From assembly GCA_943789025.1 (NCBI GenBank), contig CALSSN010000004.1:1-64000 (forward strand): 64,000 nt of DNA, read 5' to 3'. Below the pieces are notes generated by a model. That model saw nothing but the letters and a program-made list of their open reading frames with translations, searched no databases and had not been told where the DNA came from. A program made the translations under genes and the position numbers. The stretch is from an uncultured Verrucomicrobiales bacterium (lineage in GTDB: Bacteria > Verrucomicrobiota > Verrucomicrobiia > Verrucomicrobiales > DEV007). Shown here in pieces: positions 53,258 through 62,324 of the stretch (position 1 is its first letter; every line of letters begins with the position of its first letter).

Positions 53258-54589
53258 GTGACCAGTGGGGTGATCAGAATATCTGAGACCATGAGTAAAT
53301 TTCCATCGGCTATTGAACGGATCCTCAGGCGCTCACCTGAGGAAGGTTTTTTTGGTGGAAAGCCTTGGATTCTCTCGCCAGAACCGTTTCCTTTAAGTCG
53401 ATCACAAATTACTGAACTGGAGGATCTTGGAGAATTACTGAATCGTTTCATAAAAGCCTGTGATGAGGCTTACAGGAGAAGTAAGGCGGGGAGTCTACCA
53501 GGTTGGATTGGAAAGTATCTGGATAAAGGAAAGCCAGATTTTCTTTTGCGAATGGGGCAGTCGCCGGCTCTCTCCCCTAGCCTGCCGCAGGTTATCAGGC
53601 CGGATGTTCTTCTCACCACGGGGGGTTTTGTGCTCTCTGAACTTGATTCGGTGCCCGGGGGCATTGGCTTTACCGATTTTTTGCATGATTGTTATAAGGA
53701 GATGGGTTGGGATCTTGTTGGAGGGGATTCTGGGATGCGGGATGGTTTTGCGGGGCTCTTCCCGGCAGGAGCGGATATCGCTCTCTCCAATGAGGCTGCT
53801 GATTATCGTCAAGAAATGAAGTGGTTGGCTTCCAGCATTGGAGGTGAAAGGTTTCGGGTCCGTGCAGCGGAGACCTATCAACCTGAAAAAGACATCCCTA
53901 TTTATCGTTTTTTTGAGCTGTTCGATCATGCCAACGTTCCGTTTCTTCGAGCTTCGGAACAAGCATTGATGACCGGAGAAATGAGGATGGTGTCTCCGCC
54001 GAAAGCTTTTCATGAAGAGAAGCTCTGGTTCGCACTGTTTCACCGGCCGCAGTTGCGCGACTATTGGAGGCGAGCTCTCCGTGACAGTGGATTCAGAAAA
54101 CTTCAGGATTATCTTCCTTATTCCTGGGTGATGGATCCAACTCCTATTCCTCATCATGCGGCTATTCCCCGCCTGGATCTTTCTTCGTGGGAGGAGGTTG
54201 GCCAGCTGGGAAGACAGGAACGCCAGCTCGTTCTTAAAGTGAGCGGTTTCAGCGAGGAGGCGTGGGGAAGTCGAGGCGTCTGGGTAGGGCACGACATGTC
54301 ACAGGAAGCATGGGCGTCCGCCATCGCTGCGTCACAGGAACGGTTTGAACGTTCGCCCAGTATACTTCAGGAGTTTCATGGCCCGAGGCGGGTGAGTCAC
54401 CCGATCTGGAATAAGAAGACGGCTCGAGTGGAAGAAATGGAAGGACGAGTTCGTCTTTGTCCTTATTATTTTTTGGGCACGGGGAAAGTCAAGCTGGCAG
54501 GGGTGCTGGCTACGATTGCTCCTATGGACAAGAAGGTAGTGCATGGGATGGAGGAGGCGACCATGGTGCCTTGTTGTGTTGTGGATTGA
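53258..54589 (+). CDS. ATP-grasp-like protein of unknown function
   Basis: This 443-residue protein is not clearly assignable, but its layout recalls circularly permuted ATP-grasp or glutathionylspermidine-synthase-like enzymes: an N-terminal part with RPDVLLTTGGFVLSELDSVPGG, a central domain (YLPYSWVMDPTPIPHHAAIP) and a lysine-bearing strand RQLVLKVSGFSEEAWGSRGV followed by SPSILQEFHGPRRV and LCPYYFLGTGKVKLAGVLA. These resemble ATP-binding strands with a lysine contacting phosphate. The reaction is unknown; peptide-bond formation would be the family's usual chemistry. GTG/ATG choice is unclear (53258 or ATG 53291). It begins 7 bp after ruvA and precedes aroC on the same strand. Confidence 0.7.
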   Translation: MTSGVIRISETMSKFPSAIERILRRSPEEGFFGGKPWILSPEPFPLSRSQITELEDLGELLNRFIKACDEAYRRSKAGSLPGWIGKYLDKGKPDFLLRMGQSPALSPSLPQVIRPDVLLTTGGFVLSELDSVPGGIGFTDFLHDCYKEMGWDLVGGDSGMRDGFAGLFPAGADIALSNEAADYRQEMKWLASSIGGERFRVRAAETYQPEKDIPIYRFFELFDHANVPFLRASEQALMTGEMRMVSPPKAFHEEKLWFALFHRPQLRDYWRRALRDSGFRKLQDYLPYSWVMDPTPIPHHAAIPRLDLSSWEEVGQLGRQERQLVLKVSGFSEEAWGSRGVWVGHDMSQEAWASAIAASQERFERSPSILQEFHGPRRVSHPIWNKKTARVEEMEGRVRLCPYYFLGTGKVKLAGVLATIAPMDKKVVHGMEEATMVPCCVVD

Positions 54590-54674
54590 AGGGGTCGGGG
54601 AATGAAAATTCCAGCGGAGCTCAGGCATTTCTTGCCGCACCCATGGTATGAGCTAAAGTGAGAAGTCTTGGATT

Positions 54675-55784
54675 ATGTCGAATATCTACGGAAGTCTTTT
54701 TCGAATCAGCACCTGGGGTGAATCTCATGGTGGGGGTGTTGGGGTTGTTATTGATGGCTGTCCACCTCAGGTGTCTTTGAGTTGTGAAGATATTCAGGGA
54801 GAGCTTGATCGTCGACGACCGGGTCAGAGCGAAATTGTCACGCCACGAAACGAGCAGGATCAATGTCAGATTTTATCGGGTATTTTTGAGGGCCAGACTT
54901 TGGGGACTCCTATTTCTGTGATGGTGCGGAATCGGGATGCCAGGCCGGAAGCATACAGTGAGATGGCTGAAAAGTACCGCCCTTCTCATGCTGATTATAC
55001 CTATGATGCAAAGTATGGGATTCGAAATTGGCAGGGCGGGGGCAGGGCATCTGCGCGTGAAACCATCGGTCGGGTGGCTGGAGGTGCTGTTGCTAATCGG
55101 GTCATCAGACAGCTTGTGCCCAGTTATGAGGTGGTCGCCTATGTGCGCTCCATCCAGGGCATTGATGCGCCGGTGGATTCAGGCCAGCTGACAAAAGCGG
55201 GAGTGGAGTCGAATATGGTAAGAACTGCTGATCCAGAAGCGGTGAAGTCGATGATCGATCTCGTAAAAGAGATGAGATCCGAGGGGAACTCCGTAGGAGG
55301 AGTAGTCGAATGTGTGGTAAGGAATTGTCCGGTTGGCTTGGGGACGCCGGTATTTGGGAAACTGGATGCGTTACTTGCCGGCGCCATGATGAGCCTGCCA
55401 GCCACCAAGGGGTTTGAGATCGGTTCTGGTTTTGGCGGGACCAAGTTGACCGGGAAAGAGCATAATGACCCTTATTTTATGGAGGGTTCACGGGTTCGGA
55501 CTTCTACCAATCGTTCAGGTGGAGTTCAGGGAGGAATCAGCAATGGTGAAGATCTGGTTTTTCGGGTGGCTTTTAAACCAACAGCAACCATCATGACCGA
55601 CCAGAAAACGGTGACGAAGGAGAATGTGGAAACCGGCCTGAAGGGGAGAGGGCGGCACGATCCTTGTGTTCTCCCCAGGGCAGTGCCCATCGTGGAAGCC
55701 ATGGTGCATCTGGTCCTTTGTGATCTTCTGCTTCTTCAGCGCGGACAGTGTGGTGCTATTGGTGATCAGAGAGCTTCCGGGTGA
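54675..55784 (+). CDS. aroC: Chorismate synthase
   Basis: AroC makes chorismate from EPSP using reduced FMN and is the last step of the shikimate pathway. Family signatures are intact: [119 protein letters not shown], and [20 protein letters not shown]. Length 369 is typical. It feeds pabB in this window. It is followed by a CvpA-like gene about 37 bp later. Confidence 0.97.
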   Translation: MSNIYGSLFRISTWGESHGGGVGVVIDGCPPQVSLSCEDIQGELDRRRPGQSEIVTPRNEQDQCQILSGIFEGQTLGTPISVMVRNRDARPEAYSEMAEKYRPSHADYTYDAKYGIRNWQGGGRASARETIGRVAGGAVANRVIRQLVPSYEVVAYVRSIQGIDAPVDSGQLTKAGVESNMVRTADPEAVKSMIDLVKEMRSEGNSVGGVVECVVRNCPVGLGTPVFGKLDALLAGAMMSLPATKGFEIGSGFGGTKLTGKEHNDPYFMEGSRVRTSTNRSGGVQGGISNGEDLVFRVAFKPTATIMTDQKTVTKENVETGLKGRGRHDPCVLPRAVPIVEAMVHLVLCDLLLLQRGQCGAIGDQRASG

Positions 55785-55821
55785 TCGAGCAATGACTGAG
55801 AGCAGAAGATAAGGGTTCCCG

Positions 55822-56721
55822 ATGTCCTTGATTGATAATTTCAAATCTCTTTCACCCGATCAGATTGCTCTGGTGGTTTTTTTGGTTCTCGGGGTCTTGG
55901 CTTTTTTACGAGGTGTGGTCAGACAATTAGCAGGAATGCTTGTTTTAGCGGTGGGCTGTGGGGTCGGATGGTTTGTGTTCACCAGGGGCAGCGATTTTTA
56001 TTGGATGCGTGAGCTAGATGGGCGTTATCTTTTTTGGAGCTCGGTAATTGCTGGAGTGGCAAGCTTTCTTTTATTGCGGGTGCTGACGCATTGGGTTCTC
56101 GGATTCAGTGGTCTGTTCTCGTGTGTCAGTCGGATTTTTGGAAGGAGCGAGGGAAAAGGAATTGTGGGTTTGGTTGTGAGTTTTTTTCCTGCTGTTTTTC
56201 TTCTCACGGTGTTTTTTCAGGTGCTTCGCCTGGCGGGGGCGGTGGAAGGGTTGGATGGCATGGGGACTGCTGTTCTTGCCCGCCCGGGAGCCCCACCCCT
56301 TGAGCCCTCATTGATTCAGAAAGGGGTGCGCTGGGTAACAGAGAGCGACTGGAGCGATTGGTTGCGGAGCGTGGATCCAATAGGAATCGCTGAGGGTGAA
56401 AAACTAGGGAAGATTCTCTTAGTGAGTCAGGATGCTAAGGCATGGCGCTATTTCGAGGATGACTCGGCTTGTCGAGAGCTTTTGAAAAACATCAAGTTCA
56501 GAGATCTCCTGTGGAATGTTCAAAAAGGTGAGATTATTACAAAAAAAAATCAGTTCTATGTCTTTCAGAATAAAAAATTAATGTCTGTTGCGCGTGACCC
56601 TGAGGTGCGACTTCTGCTTGAAAAAATTGAGGTCGATAAGTTGATTGATTCTGCCCTTTATGAAAAACCGAAAAGTGGAGGGATGGCCATGCGCCGGAGT
56701 TTTCGATCCCCCTTAAGATAG
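55822..56721 (+). CDS. CvpA-like membrane protein
   Basis: The N-terminal about 140 residues form four transmembrane helices in the CvpA pattern (ALVVFLVLGVLAFLRGVVRQ, AGMLVLAVGCGVGWFVFTRG, SSVIAGVASFLLLRVLTHWV, GIVGLVVSFFPAVFLLTVFF), including the conserved RGVVRQLAGM stretch after the first helix. The C-terminal half is cytosolic and helical (ESDWSDWLRSVDPIGIAEGE; CRELLKNIKFRDLLWNVQKG). CvpA affects colicin V production and stress tolerance in Proteobacteria; its mechanism is unclear. It lies between aroC and gatB on the same strand. Confidence 0.78.
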   Translation: MSLIDNFKSLSPDQIALVVFLVLGVLAFLRGVVRQLAGMLVLAVGCGVGWFVFTRGSDFYWMRELDGRYLFWSSVIAGVASFLLLRVLTHWVLGFSGLFSCVSRIFGRSEGKGIVGLVVSFFPAVFLLTVFFQVLRLAGAVEGLDGMGTAVLARPGAPPLEPSLIQKGVRWVTESDWSDWLRSVDPIGIAEGEKLGKILLVSQDAKAWRYFEDDSACRELLKNIKFRDLLWNVQKGEIITKKNQFYVFQNKKLMSVARDPEVRLLLEKIEVDKLIDSALYEKPKSGGMAMRRSFRSPLR

Positions 56722-56763
56722 ACCGAGAAGCGTGATTTTTAGTTTTTAGCTGATAGAGACCCA

Positions 56764-58230
56764 ATGCCTTCCTTCAATTATATCCTCACCGTTGGACTTG
56801 AGGTCCATGTGCAGTTGACCTCCAAGTCGAAAATGTTTTGTGGGTGCCCGGTGACTTATGGAAGTGACCCTAACACGAACGTGTGTCCCGTATGCCTTGG
56901 TTTTCCAGGTGCCCTTCCAGTACTGAACCGGGGAGCGATTGGCGGGACGTTATTAACCGGGCTTATGTTGAATTGTAAGATCAATCCGGTGTCCAAGTGG
57001 GATAGGAAAAATTATTTCTACCCGGATATGCCAAAAGATTATCAGCTTTCGCAGTATGATCTTCCGCTTTGTGTTGGTGGGGGTGTTCCACTTTACGATC
57101 ATGCCTATCCTAAGGATGCTCAGAAGAAAATTCACTCACCAGGAAAGGTCGTGAAGCTCGACAGGATTCACCTGGAAGAAGATGTGGCAAAATCGACGCA
57201 CCACGCTAAAACCAGTTCGATAGATTTCAACCGGGCGGGCACTCCTTTGATGGAGATTGTCAGTGAACCAGATCTTGAGTCCGGGGACGAGGCGGTCGCT
57301 TTTTTAGGATCTTTGCGTCAGATCCTTATTTATGGAGGTGTCTCGGATGCCGATATGGAAAAGGGGCAGATGCGTTGTGATGTCAATATTTCCCTTCGCC
57401 CGAGAGAGAAAAGGGAGCTTGGAGCAAAAGTAGAGTTAAAAAATCTTAACTCGATCAGCGCTGTGAGGAGAGCGATTCATTATGAGGAGTCGAGGCAGGC
57501 ATCTGAACTAGATCGTGGAATTGCGCAAAAGCAGTCGACTCGGCGCTGGGATGACGACCGCGGCGAGAGCACGCTGATGCGCAGTAAGGAAGATGCCCAT
57601 GATTATCGGTATTTTCCCGAACCGGATCTCCTCCCGGTGGATACTCGAGAAATTCTCGCAGAAGTCAGTCCGATGGTGCCGGAACTTCCCCATGATAAAT
57701 TGAAACGCTTTGAGGAGGAATATCAGGTCAGCACTTATGACGCTTCGGTTTTAAGTGGCGATCCCGAGCTAGCGAATTATTTTGAACAAGGGTGTAAGAA
57801 TACTCGCCATGCTAAAAAGCTCGCGAACTGGGTAATCAACAACACGTTGGCTGTGCTCAATGAACAGGGTATGGCAATTAGCGAGTTTGCCATTAGCCCA
57901 GAAAAATTGGCACAGCTTGTAGATCTTTTAGAAGATGAAAAGATAACAGGAAGTCAAGCTAAGGAAGTCTTTTTGAAAATGGCGGCATCAGGGCGAAAAG
58001 CAGAGGAGCTTATTGCAGAGATGAGTTTTGAGCCGATGGCGAATGATGGTGTGGTTGAGCAGCTGTGTGATCGCGTAATCACGGAGAACCCTGGGCCAGT
58101 TGACGAGATCAGGGGTGGCAATGGGAAGGCGATTGGGTTTCTTGTTGGCCAGGTGATTAAGCTGAGCCAGGGCAGCGCCAACCCGAAATCCGTGAGTGGG
58201 GCGCTGAAGAGAAAGCTTGGGATTTCCTGA
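56764..58230 (+). CDS. gatB: Asp-tRNA(Asn)/Glu-tRNA(Gln) amidotransferase subunit B
   Basis: GatB activates mischarged Asp- or Glu-tRNA within the GatCAB complex. The protein opens with the signature TVGLEVHVQLTSKSKMFCGC, has the zinc-related VCPVCLGFPGALPVLN, KNYFYPDMPKDYQLSQYDLP, IHLEEDVAKSTH, DFNRAGTPLMEIVSEPD, and the tail domain (FEQGCKNTRHAKKLANWVI; GSANPKSVSGALKRKLG). Length 488 is normal and the frame is clean. GatA and GatC are not in this window, so the complex is encoded in parts. Confidence 0.97.
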   Translation: MPSFNYILTVGLEVHVQLTSKSKMFCGCPVTYGSDPNTNVCPVCLGFPGALPVLNRGAIGGTLLTGLMLNCKINPVSKWDRKNYFYPDMPKDYQLSQYDLPLCVGGGVPLYDHAYPKDAQKKIHSPGKVVKLDRIHLEEDVAKSTHHAKTSSIDFNRAGTPLMEIVSEPDLESGDEAVAFLGSLRQILIYGGVSDADMEKGQMRCDVNISLRPREKRELGAKVELKNLNSISAVRRAIHYEESRQASELDRGIAQKQSTRRWDDDRGESTLMRSKEDAHDYRYFPEPDLLPVDTREILAEVSPMVPELPHDKLKRFEEEYQVSTYDASVLSGDPELANYFEQGCKNTRHAKKLANWVINNTLAVLNEQGMAISEFAISPEKLAQLVDLLEDEKITGSQAKEVFLKMAASGRKAEELIAEMSFEPMANDGVVEQLCDRVITENPGPVDEIRGGNGKAIGFLVGQVIKLSQGSANPKSVSGALKRKLGIS

Positions 58231-58562
58231 AAACGGAGAGGAACAGGCCACGGTGCCATAGACTTCAAAACTGCAATGGGGTGTCGCGCAACCTACTACC
58301 ATGAGATTTTGCGACGATGGATCTCGGGCCTGCTGACGGCTTTCGGTAGCTCCCGTGCCACAGGCCTATCCAGAGATCTTTCACACTCGCCCAAGGCTTG
58401 GGTTCAAGATGAAAAGACCTGGCCCACGCGCGCGTTTCAGCACACACCCGGAAGGTGGAGGACGCCTTTCTTTTAACCCAGTGGTGTTCCGTGCGTATTA
58501 AAGACCGCGTGGTGTCCGTTTCTAGGGAGGTAAAGAAAGGAGTCTTATTGTGCCTAATGCTC
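58231..58562. other. Intergenic region without recognisable genes
   Basis: Frames on both strands are short and lack family resemblance. A plus-strand frame beginning near 58455 only overlaps the small lipoprotein gene. No strong hairpin terminator for gatB was seen. Confidence 0.4.
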
Positions 58563-58745
58563 TTAGTTGTATTGGGGCAAGCCGAAGCGGCTGCCACCAC
58601 CCTGCCAGCTCTCTGGTCGGTTCCACGGAAGCTGGCTGGTTTCAGACATTCCGGGGATGGGCTTTTTCTTCTTTGGAGCCTGAGCGCAGGAAGGCAGAAG
58701 AAAAAGTGATACGCCAAGGAGCGTGAAAACTAGCAATTTGACCAT
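58563..58745 (-). CDS. Small lipoprotein
   Basis: This 60-residue product has a lipoprotein signal peptide with lipobox (LLGVSLFLLPSCAQAP), then a short polar part: KKKKPIPGMSETSQLPWNRP, ESWQGGG and the end GLPQYN. Short lipoproteins with a PWNRPxSW pattern recur in Verrucomicrobiota, though their role is unknown. It overlaps a longer plus-strand frame that has no recognisable features, and the minus-strand reading is preferred because of the clear signal. Confidence 0.6.
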   Translation of the reverse strand: MVKLLVFTLLGVSLFLLPSCAQAPKKKKPIPGMSETSQLPWNRPESWQGGGSRFGLPQYN

Positions 58746-58846
58746 TATGTATCTCTAAGTAGAGCGGAGAAGGTGGGGGGCAATCGGAGGTTATGGGGAA
58801 AGATAAACCGAGGCAGCAGCAAGGATTTCTTCGTACACTCCGGCTT

Positions 58847-59633
58847 TTACTCGTTCGGTTTCGTCAGCATCACGGTGTCACCGGGGATGATCGTCTTTTC
58901 TTTGTAAGCGCCTTCAAAATCGATATCAGCGATTAGGCTTTGAGGTTCGAGGGAGATGATGCGGAGTTTTCCGATCGGTTGATTGTTCCGTGCCACAAGG
59001 AGAGAACTGCTGTTTGTGATTCCCGCCTCTGATCCGGCGTTGACGATGACGAATCCCCAGTCGCGGTTCACGGCGGGTAACATTGGCCTCAAGAGAATTG
59101 ACGTCGAAGCTTTTGGTGCGCGCCTCCTGGTAGGCAATTTTCTCTTCCTTAGTCTTCGTCACCCGCTCGTGGTTGTCCTCCATGACCATGATTTCTTTTT
59201 CAAGAAGGGCGAGATCATCTTTTTTCTCCGTTTGTTTTTCTTTGAGTCGATTGATATCATCAGAAAGGGTTTCCAGTGAGACACCATCAGGAAGTTGATC
59301 GACTTGGTCCCGGTAAGCCGCGAACTCATCCTGGTATTTTTTAAGTTGGGCGTCGAGACTTTCAGCTTTTGATTTTTTACTGGCCAGTTTCCGCTTAGCG
59401 GATTCAAGGAGCTCTCGCTGCTCATCACGCTCGCCCTCGATACGCTTGCGATCGGTTTGTTTGGTAACGACGTCGCCGATGACTGTTTCAAGCTCGCCCA
59501 GTTCTTTTTTTATCTTACTGTTATGCTCGTCCTTGGCAGCACGGGCCTCAATAAGGGAGGAGCGGTTCTGAAAACTAAAAAAGACCGCTACTGCGGTGAC
59601 TACGGAAGCCAGAATGAAAAAGAGCCTAGTCAT
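58847..59633 (-). pseudogene. Membrane-anchored coiled-coil protein, frameshifted
   Basis: One transmembrane helix (LFFILASVVTAVAVFFSF) is followed by a long charged coiled coil (HNSKIKKELGELETVIGD; KKYQDEFAAYRDQVDQL; DINRLKEKQTEKKDDLALLE). The frame breaks near 59085; in the next frame a C-terminal beta domain follows (VNRDWGFVIVNAGSEAGITN; GKLRIISLEPQSLIADIDF; PGDTVMLTKPNE). The whole layout repeats the neighbouring 318-residue protein, whose intact beta domain (PTWGFVLLNKGNQDGVYANA; GRVYVTRVEQNSAIANF) confirms that the break is artificial or recent. Function is unknown; a scaffold bridging membrane and envelope is possible. Confidence 0.75.
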
Positions 59634-59711
59634 GTTTTCTTTTTAGAAAAAAGGGATTTGGGGAAATTGAGTCGAGCGGTTTCTTGACTTCCGGGGGGTG
59701 TCGAAATTTGA

Positions 59712-60656
59712 CTAAAATCCTCCAAAGGGATCGTCGGATGGTGCGGCGTTGTCCTCTTCGGGAGCAAGCGGGTCGCCAAGTGGGTTGCTGCGTGGGTCAT
59801 TTTCAAACCCGCCACCAGCATTGAAATCTGAAGGAATTATTTGTTCGCCATTTTCCTGAGTTGGGCTCGTGAGCTCGGGGATCGGAGCTCTGGTTACGAG
59901 GTCACCTGCTTGGGGGATAATCCCAGTAGACCAGGTATTCGTGACGAAGTTGGCAATGGCACTGTTCTGTTCGACTCGAGTTACGTAGACGCGGCCGAGT
60001 TTCTTGCCATTTCGCTCGATCTCAAGTTCAGCATTGGCGTAGACGCCATCTTGGTTTCCTTTGTTGAGAAGGACAAAACCCCAGGTTGGAAATACGGAGG
60101 AGACATTTGCCTTGAAATCTTCCGCAACCTGCCCTTTGCGCTGGCGGCGTTCGAGGTCGGAAAATACGTCGATTTCTTTATTGAGCTCTTCTACTTTTTC
60201 GACGGCAATTCTGAGTTTTTGGTCGCGGTTTGTAATCTCAGCTTCAGTGTCGGAGACCTGTTTCTCCATGTTTTTAATGTCAGCGAGGAGTTTTTCGATA
60301 CTGCCAATTTCTCTGATTTTGAGTTTGATGTCTGCGACTCTTTTTTTGACTTGGGCCAGATCAACTTCTCGAGCGGCAATTTCCGCAGTGTATTCGGCTT
60401 CTTCTGCAGTCGTGTCTTCGACTTCTTTTTCTGCGGCGTCCCGGTCAGTTTCGGCCAGTGCGATGGCTTGGGTGTTTTCCTTCAAGGAATCATCGGCTTC
60501 AATCGCCCGTTTTCGCGTGGCGGCGAGGTTCGCCTCGCCACGCTTGGCGAGTGCTTGTTCCTGTTTGACGGCATCACGACTGAGGTGAGAAATAACAGCC
60601 GAAGCCGCGAGCAGGATGCACGCAACAATACCGAGAATTTTCCATGCAAGATTCAT
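59712..60656 (-). CDS. Membrane-anchored coiled-coil protein, paralogue of its neighbour
   Basis: From ATG 60656 the protein has an N-terminal transmembrane helix (AWKILGIVACILLAASAVI), a coiled coil of about 140 residues (ADDSLKENTQAIALAETDRD; EYTAEIAAREVDLAQVKKRV; KVEELNKEIDVFSDLERRQ), a beta domain (SSVFPTWGFVLLNKGNQDGV; KKLGRVYVTRVEQNSAIANF; IIPQAGDLVTR) and a disordered acidic tail ending DDPFGGF. The order and the aligned beta-domain positions match the adjacent protein, so the two arose by tandem duplication. No enzyme motif is visible. The gene is 79 bp upstream of its paralogue on the same strand. Confidence 0.8.
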   Translation of the reverse strand: MNLAWKILGIVACILLAASAVISHLSRDAVKQEQALAKRGEANLAATRKRAIEADDSLKENTQAIALAETDRDAAEKEVEDTTAEEAEYTAEIAAREVDLAQVKKRVADIKLKIREIGSIEKLLADIKNMEKQVSDTEAEITNRDQKLRIAVEKVEELNKEIDVFSDLERRQRKGQVAEDFKANVSSVFPTWGFVLLNKGNQDGVYANAELEIERNGKKLGRVYVTRVEQNSAIANFVTNTWSTGIIPQAGDLVTRAPIPELTSPTQENGEQIIPSDFNAGGGFENDPRSNPLGDPLAPEEDNAAPSDDPFGGF

Positions 60657-60895
60657 AACGCTATGCACGCACCTGTCGGAGAGAGCACTTGGGGTATCTT
60701 AAGGGAATTTCTATGACAAAGACAACTTAATTATTTTAAAAAGAATCGGGTTTTTCTTGAGAGATCGAGGAAGTGGAACTAGAATCAAGAGCTGTCAGGA
60801 ACCATGGAATCTCGGCTTGCGAATCCCGCCAGGACAGGAATGTAGCAACGGTAGTTTGTTCGAGATTGCTGTGGTATCCTGGCGGCACTAAAATT

Positions 60896-61672
60896 TTATC
60901 TTGCTGGGGGAAGCGGAGCGGAATCGCTGGAGATAATGATGGAAGACAGAGTTTCGGGTTCGACAATTCTCAGAATGCTGGGAAGCAGAGTGGTCTCGAA
61001 AGGTTGGAGTACGGAATGATTGAGATAAAGGGTCGGGCTGATGCGGTTGAGCGGGGAGGAGTGGTAGCCTTTGCCTGGATCGCAGGTGGTTCCTTTGCGG
61101 ATTTCGAAGTGCAGGTGGGCTAAGTACCTTCCATCTGCAGATCCGACATTCCCGATCTGGTCCGCCATAGCGACCTGGTCGCGGAAGGCAACATTACTGG
61201 TCGAGAGGTGTGCGTAGAACGACTGGATGATTTCCGTTGGGTCGGCGTGATTGTTTCGGTGGGCGATGGTGATGGATTTCCCCCAACCGGGTGAGGGCTT
61301 TCCAGCATACGAGACAAGGCCGTTGGCGAGCGCATGGACAGGGTCAGCAAAATCAGAATTCCAGCCACCGATGCCGTTCAGATCATCGCCGAGATGGCGG
61401 TCGAGTAGAAAAGGCTGAGCATTATAGGTGAGTGCTCCAGTTTCGCTTCCGAGGGGTGCTGTCAGCCGCTGGGTGTAAGGGATCGAGGCGATGACCGTCG
61501 GCCTGAGACGGAGGAAGGCGGGGTCGAATGGAGCTGGCGACGGTGGAGCGGGTGACGTCGGTTTGGCGGCCACCGAGGAGCGCGAGTCATGGTTTGGGGG
61601 CTCAGTGACTCTGCCCACTGCAAACACGAGGAGAAGAATGACGAGGAGGAGGGGAAGGAGCCAGCGGGGCAT
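60896..61672 (-). CDS. M23 family peptidase (LytM-like endopeptidase)
   Basis: M23 enzymes are zinc metallopeptidases cutting peptidoglycan cross-links or acting as divisome activators. An N-terminal membrane anchor or signal (LLPLLLVILLLVFAVGRV) is followed by a proline-rich linker and the domain. Zinc ligands are visible: the H and D of LDRHLGDDLNG and the final HLHFEIRKG; the additional catalytic-site histidine lies in SFYAHLSTSN. It therefore appears active. The short tail after PLNRISPTLYLNH extends with little similarity; another frame continues with PPGYHSNLEQTTVATFLSW, so a frame error near the end is possible. It is divergent from fur. Confidence 0.85.
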   Translation of the reverse strand: MPRWLLPLLLVILLLVFAVGRVTEPPNHDSRSSVAAKPTSPAPPSPAPFDPAFLRLRPTVIASIPYTQRLTAPLGSETGALTYNAQPFLLDRHLGDDLNGIGGWNSDFADPVHALANGLVSYAGKPSPGWGKSITIAHRNNHADPTEIIQSFYAHLSTSNVAFRDQVAMADQIGNVGSADGRYLAHLHFEIRKGTTCDPGKGYHSSPLNRISPTLYLNHSVLQPFETTLLPSILRIVEPETLSSIIISSDSAPLPPAR

Positions 61673-61736
61673 AGAGAAATCGATGAGCGTGGTTGACCGT
61701 AGGATAGCGTTGCCATTAGGTAAGGGACAGCATGGA

Positions 61737-62225
61737 ATGAAAGCGGCGGTTCAAAAGACAATAGATCGGTATCTCGAGGACAGGGGCTTGCGGATGACGC
61801 GGCAGCGCCGGGATATCATTGAGGCTGTTTTTTTGTCGGAGGAGCATTTCACCGCAGAGGAGTTGATGGTTCGCGCGCAAAAGCTGAACCCGCGCACCTC
61901 GAGAGCGACGGTTTATCGGACTCTCGTGATGCTGGTTGATGCTGGAGTTCTCGGTGAAGTGGAGTTGGGGAAGGGGCAGCGGTTTTTTGATCCTAATTTT
62001 GGTGAGAGGCCGAATCACAGTCATTTGATCTGTGTCGATTGTGGAACGGTGATTGAGTTTGAGGATTCTCACATGGAGGTGTTGGAGGATTGTTTGACGA
62101 GGCGTCTTGGTTTCAGGCCCTCTCGAAAAAGTTTGAGGATAGAAGCGTGCTGTGAGCAGGTCCGCAAAGAGGGAATCTGTGAAAACCTGATCAAGGCACG
62201 GGTAGGGAAGGGTGCTCAGCGATGA
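61737..62225 (+). CDS. Fur family metal-responsive regulator
   Basis: Fur-family repressors bind DNA with a winged helix and sense metal through zinc sites. Features: winged-helix start GLRMTRQRRDIIEAVFLSEE, recognition helix region LNPRTSRATVYRTLVMLVDAG, the first zinc/metal site HSHLICVDCGTVIEFED and the C-terminal CxxC-like CCEQVRKEGIC. Length 162 is typical. The frame is open far upstream (61491), but ATG 61737 (MKAAVQKTIDRYLEDRG) gives the family N-terminus. Whether it is Fur, Zur or PerR cannot be decided. No target operator was identified, and no iron genes lie nearby. It is followed by argH after about 100 bp. Confidence 0.9.
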   Translation: MKAAVQKTIDRYLEDRGLRMTRQRRDIIEAVFLSEEHFTAEELMVRAQKLNPRTSRATVYRTLVMLVDAGVLGEVELGKGQRFFDPNFGERPNHSHLICVDCGTVIEFEDSHMEVLEDCLTRRLGFRPSRKSLRIEACCEQVRKEGICENLIKARVGKGAQR

Positions 62226-62324
62226 GAAAAAGGGGTTGGTGGGTTGGTTTTGGATGGGTGGTGAGGAAGGCGCAGATGGAGGGATGACATCGCTGGGTGA
62301 TCGGTTAGATTCTGGTGCTATTTT

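Noticed and set aside
58455-58709. Plus-strand 84-codon frame with a hydrophobic segment
   Set aside because: It overlaps the minus-strand small lipoprotein, which has a clear lipobox; the plus-strand product has no other support.
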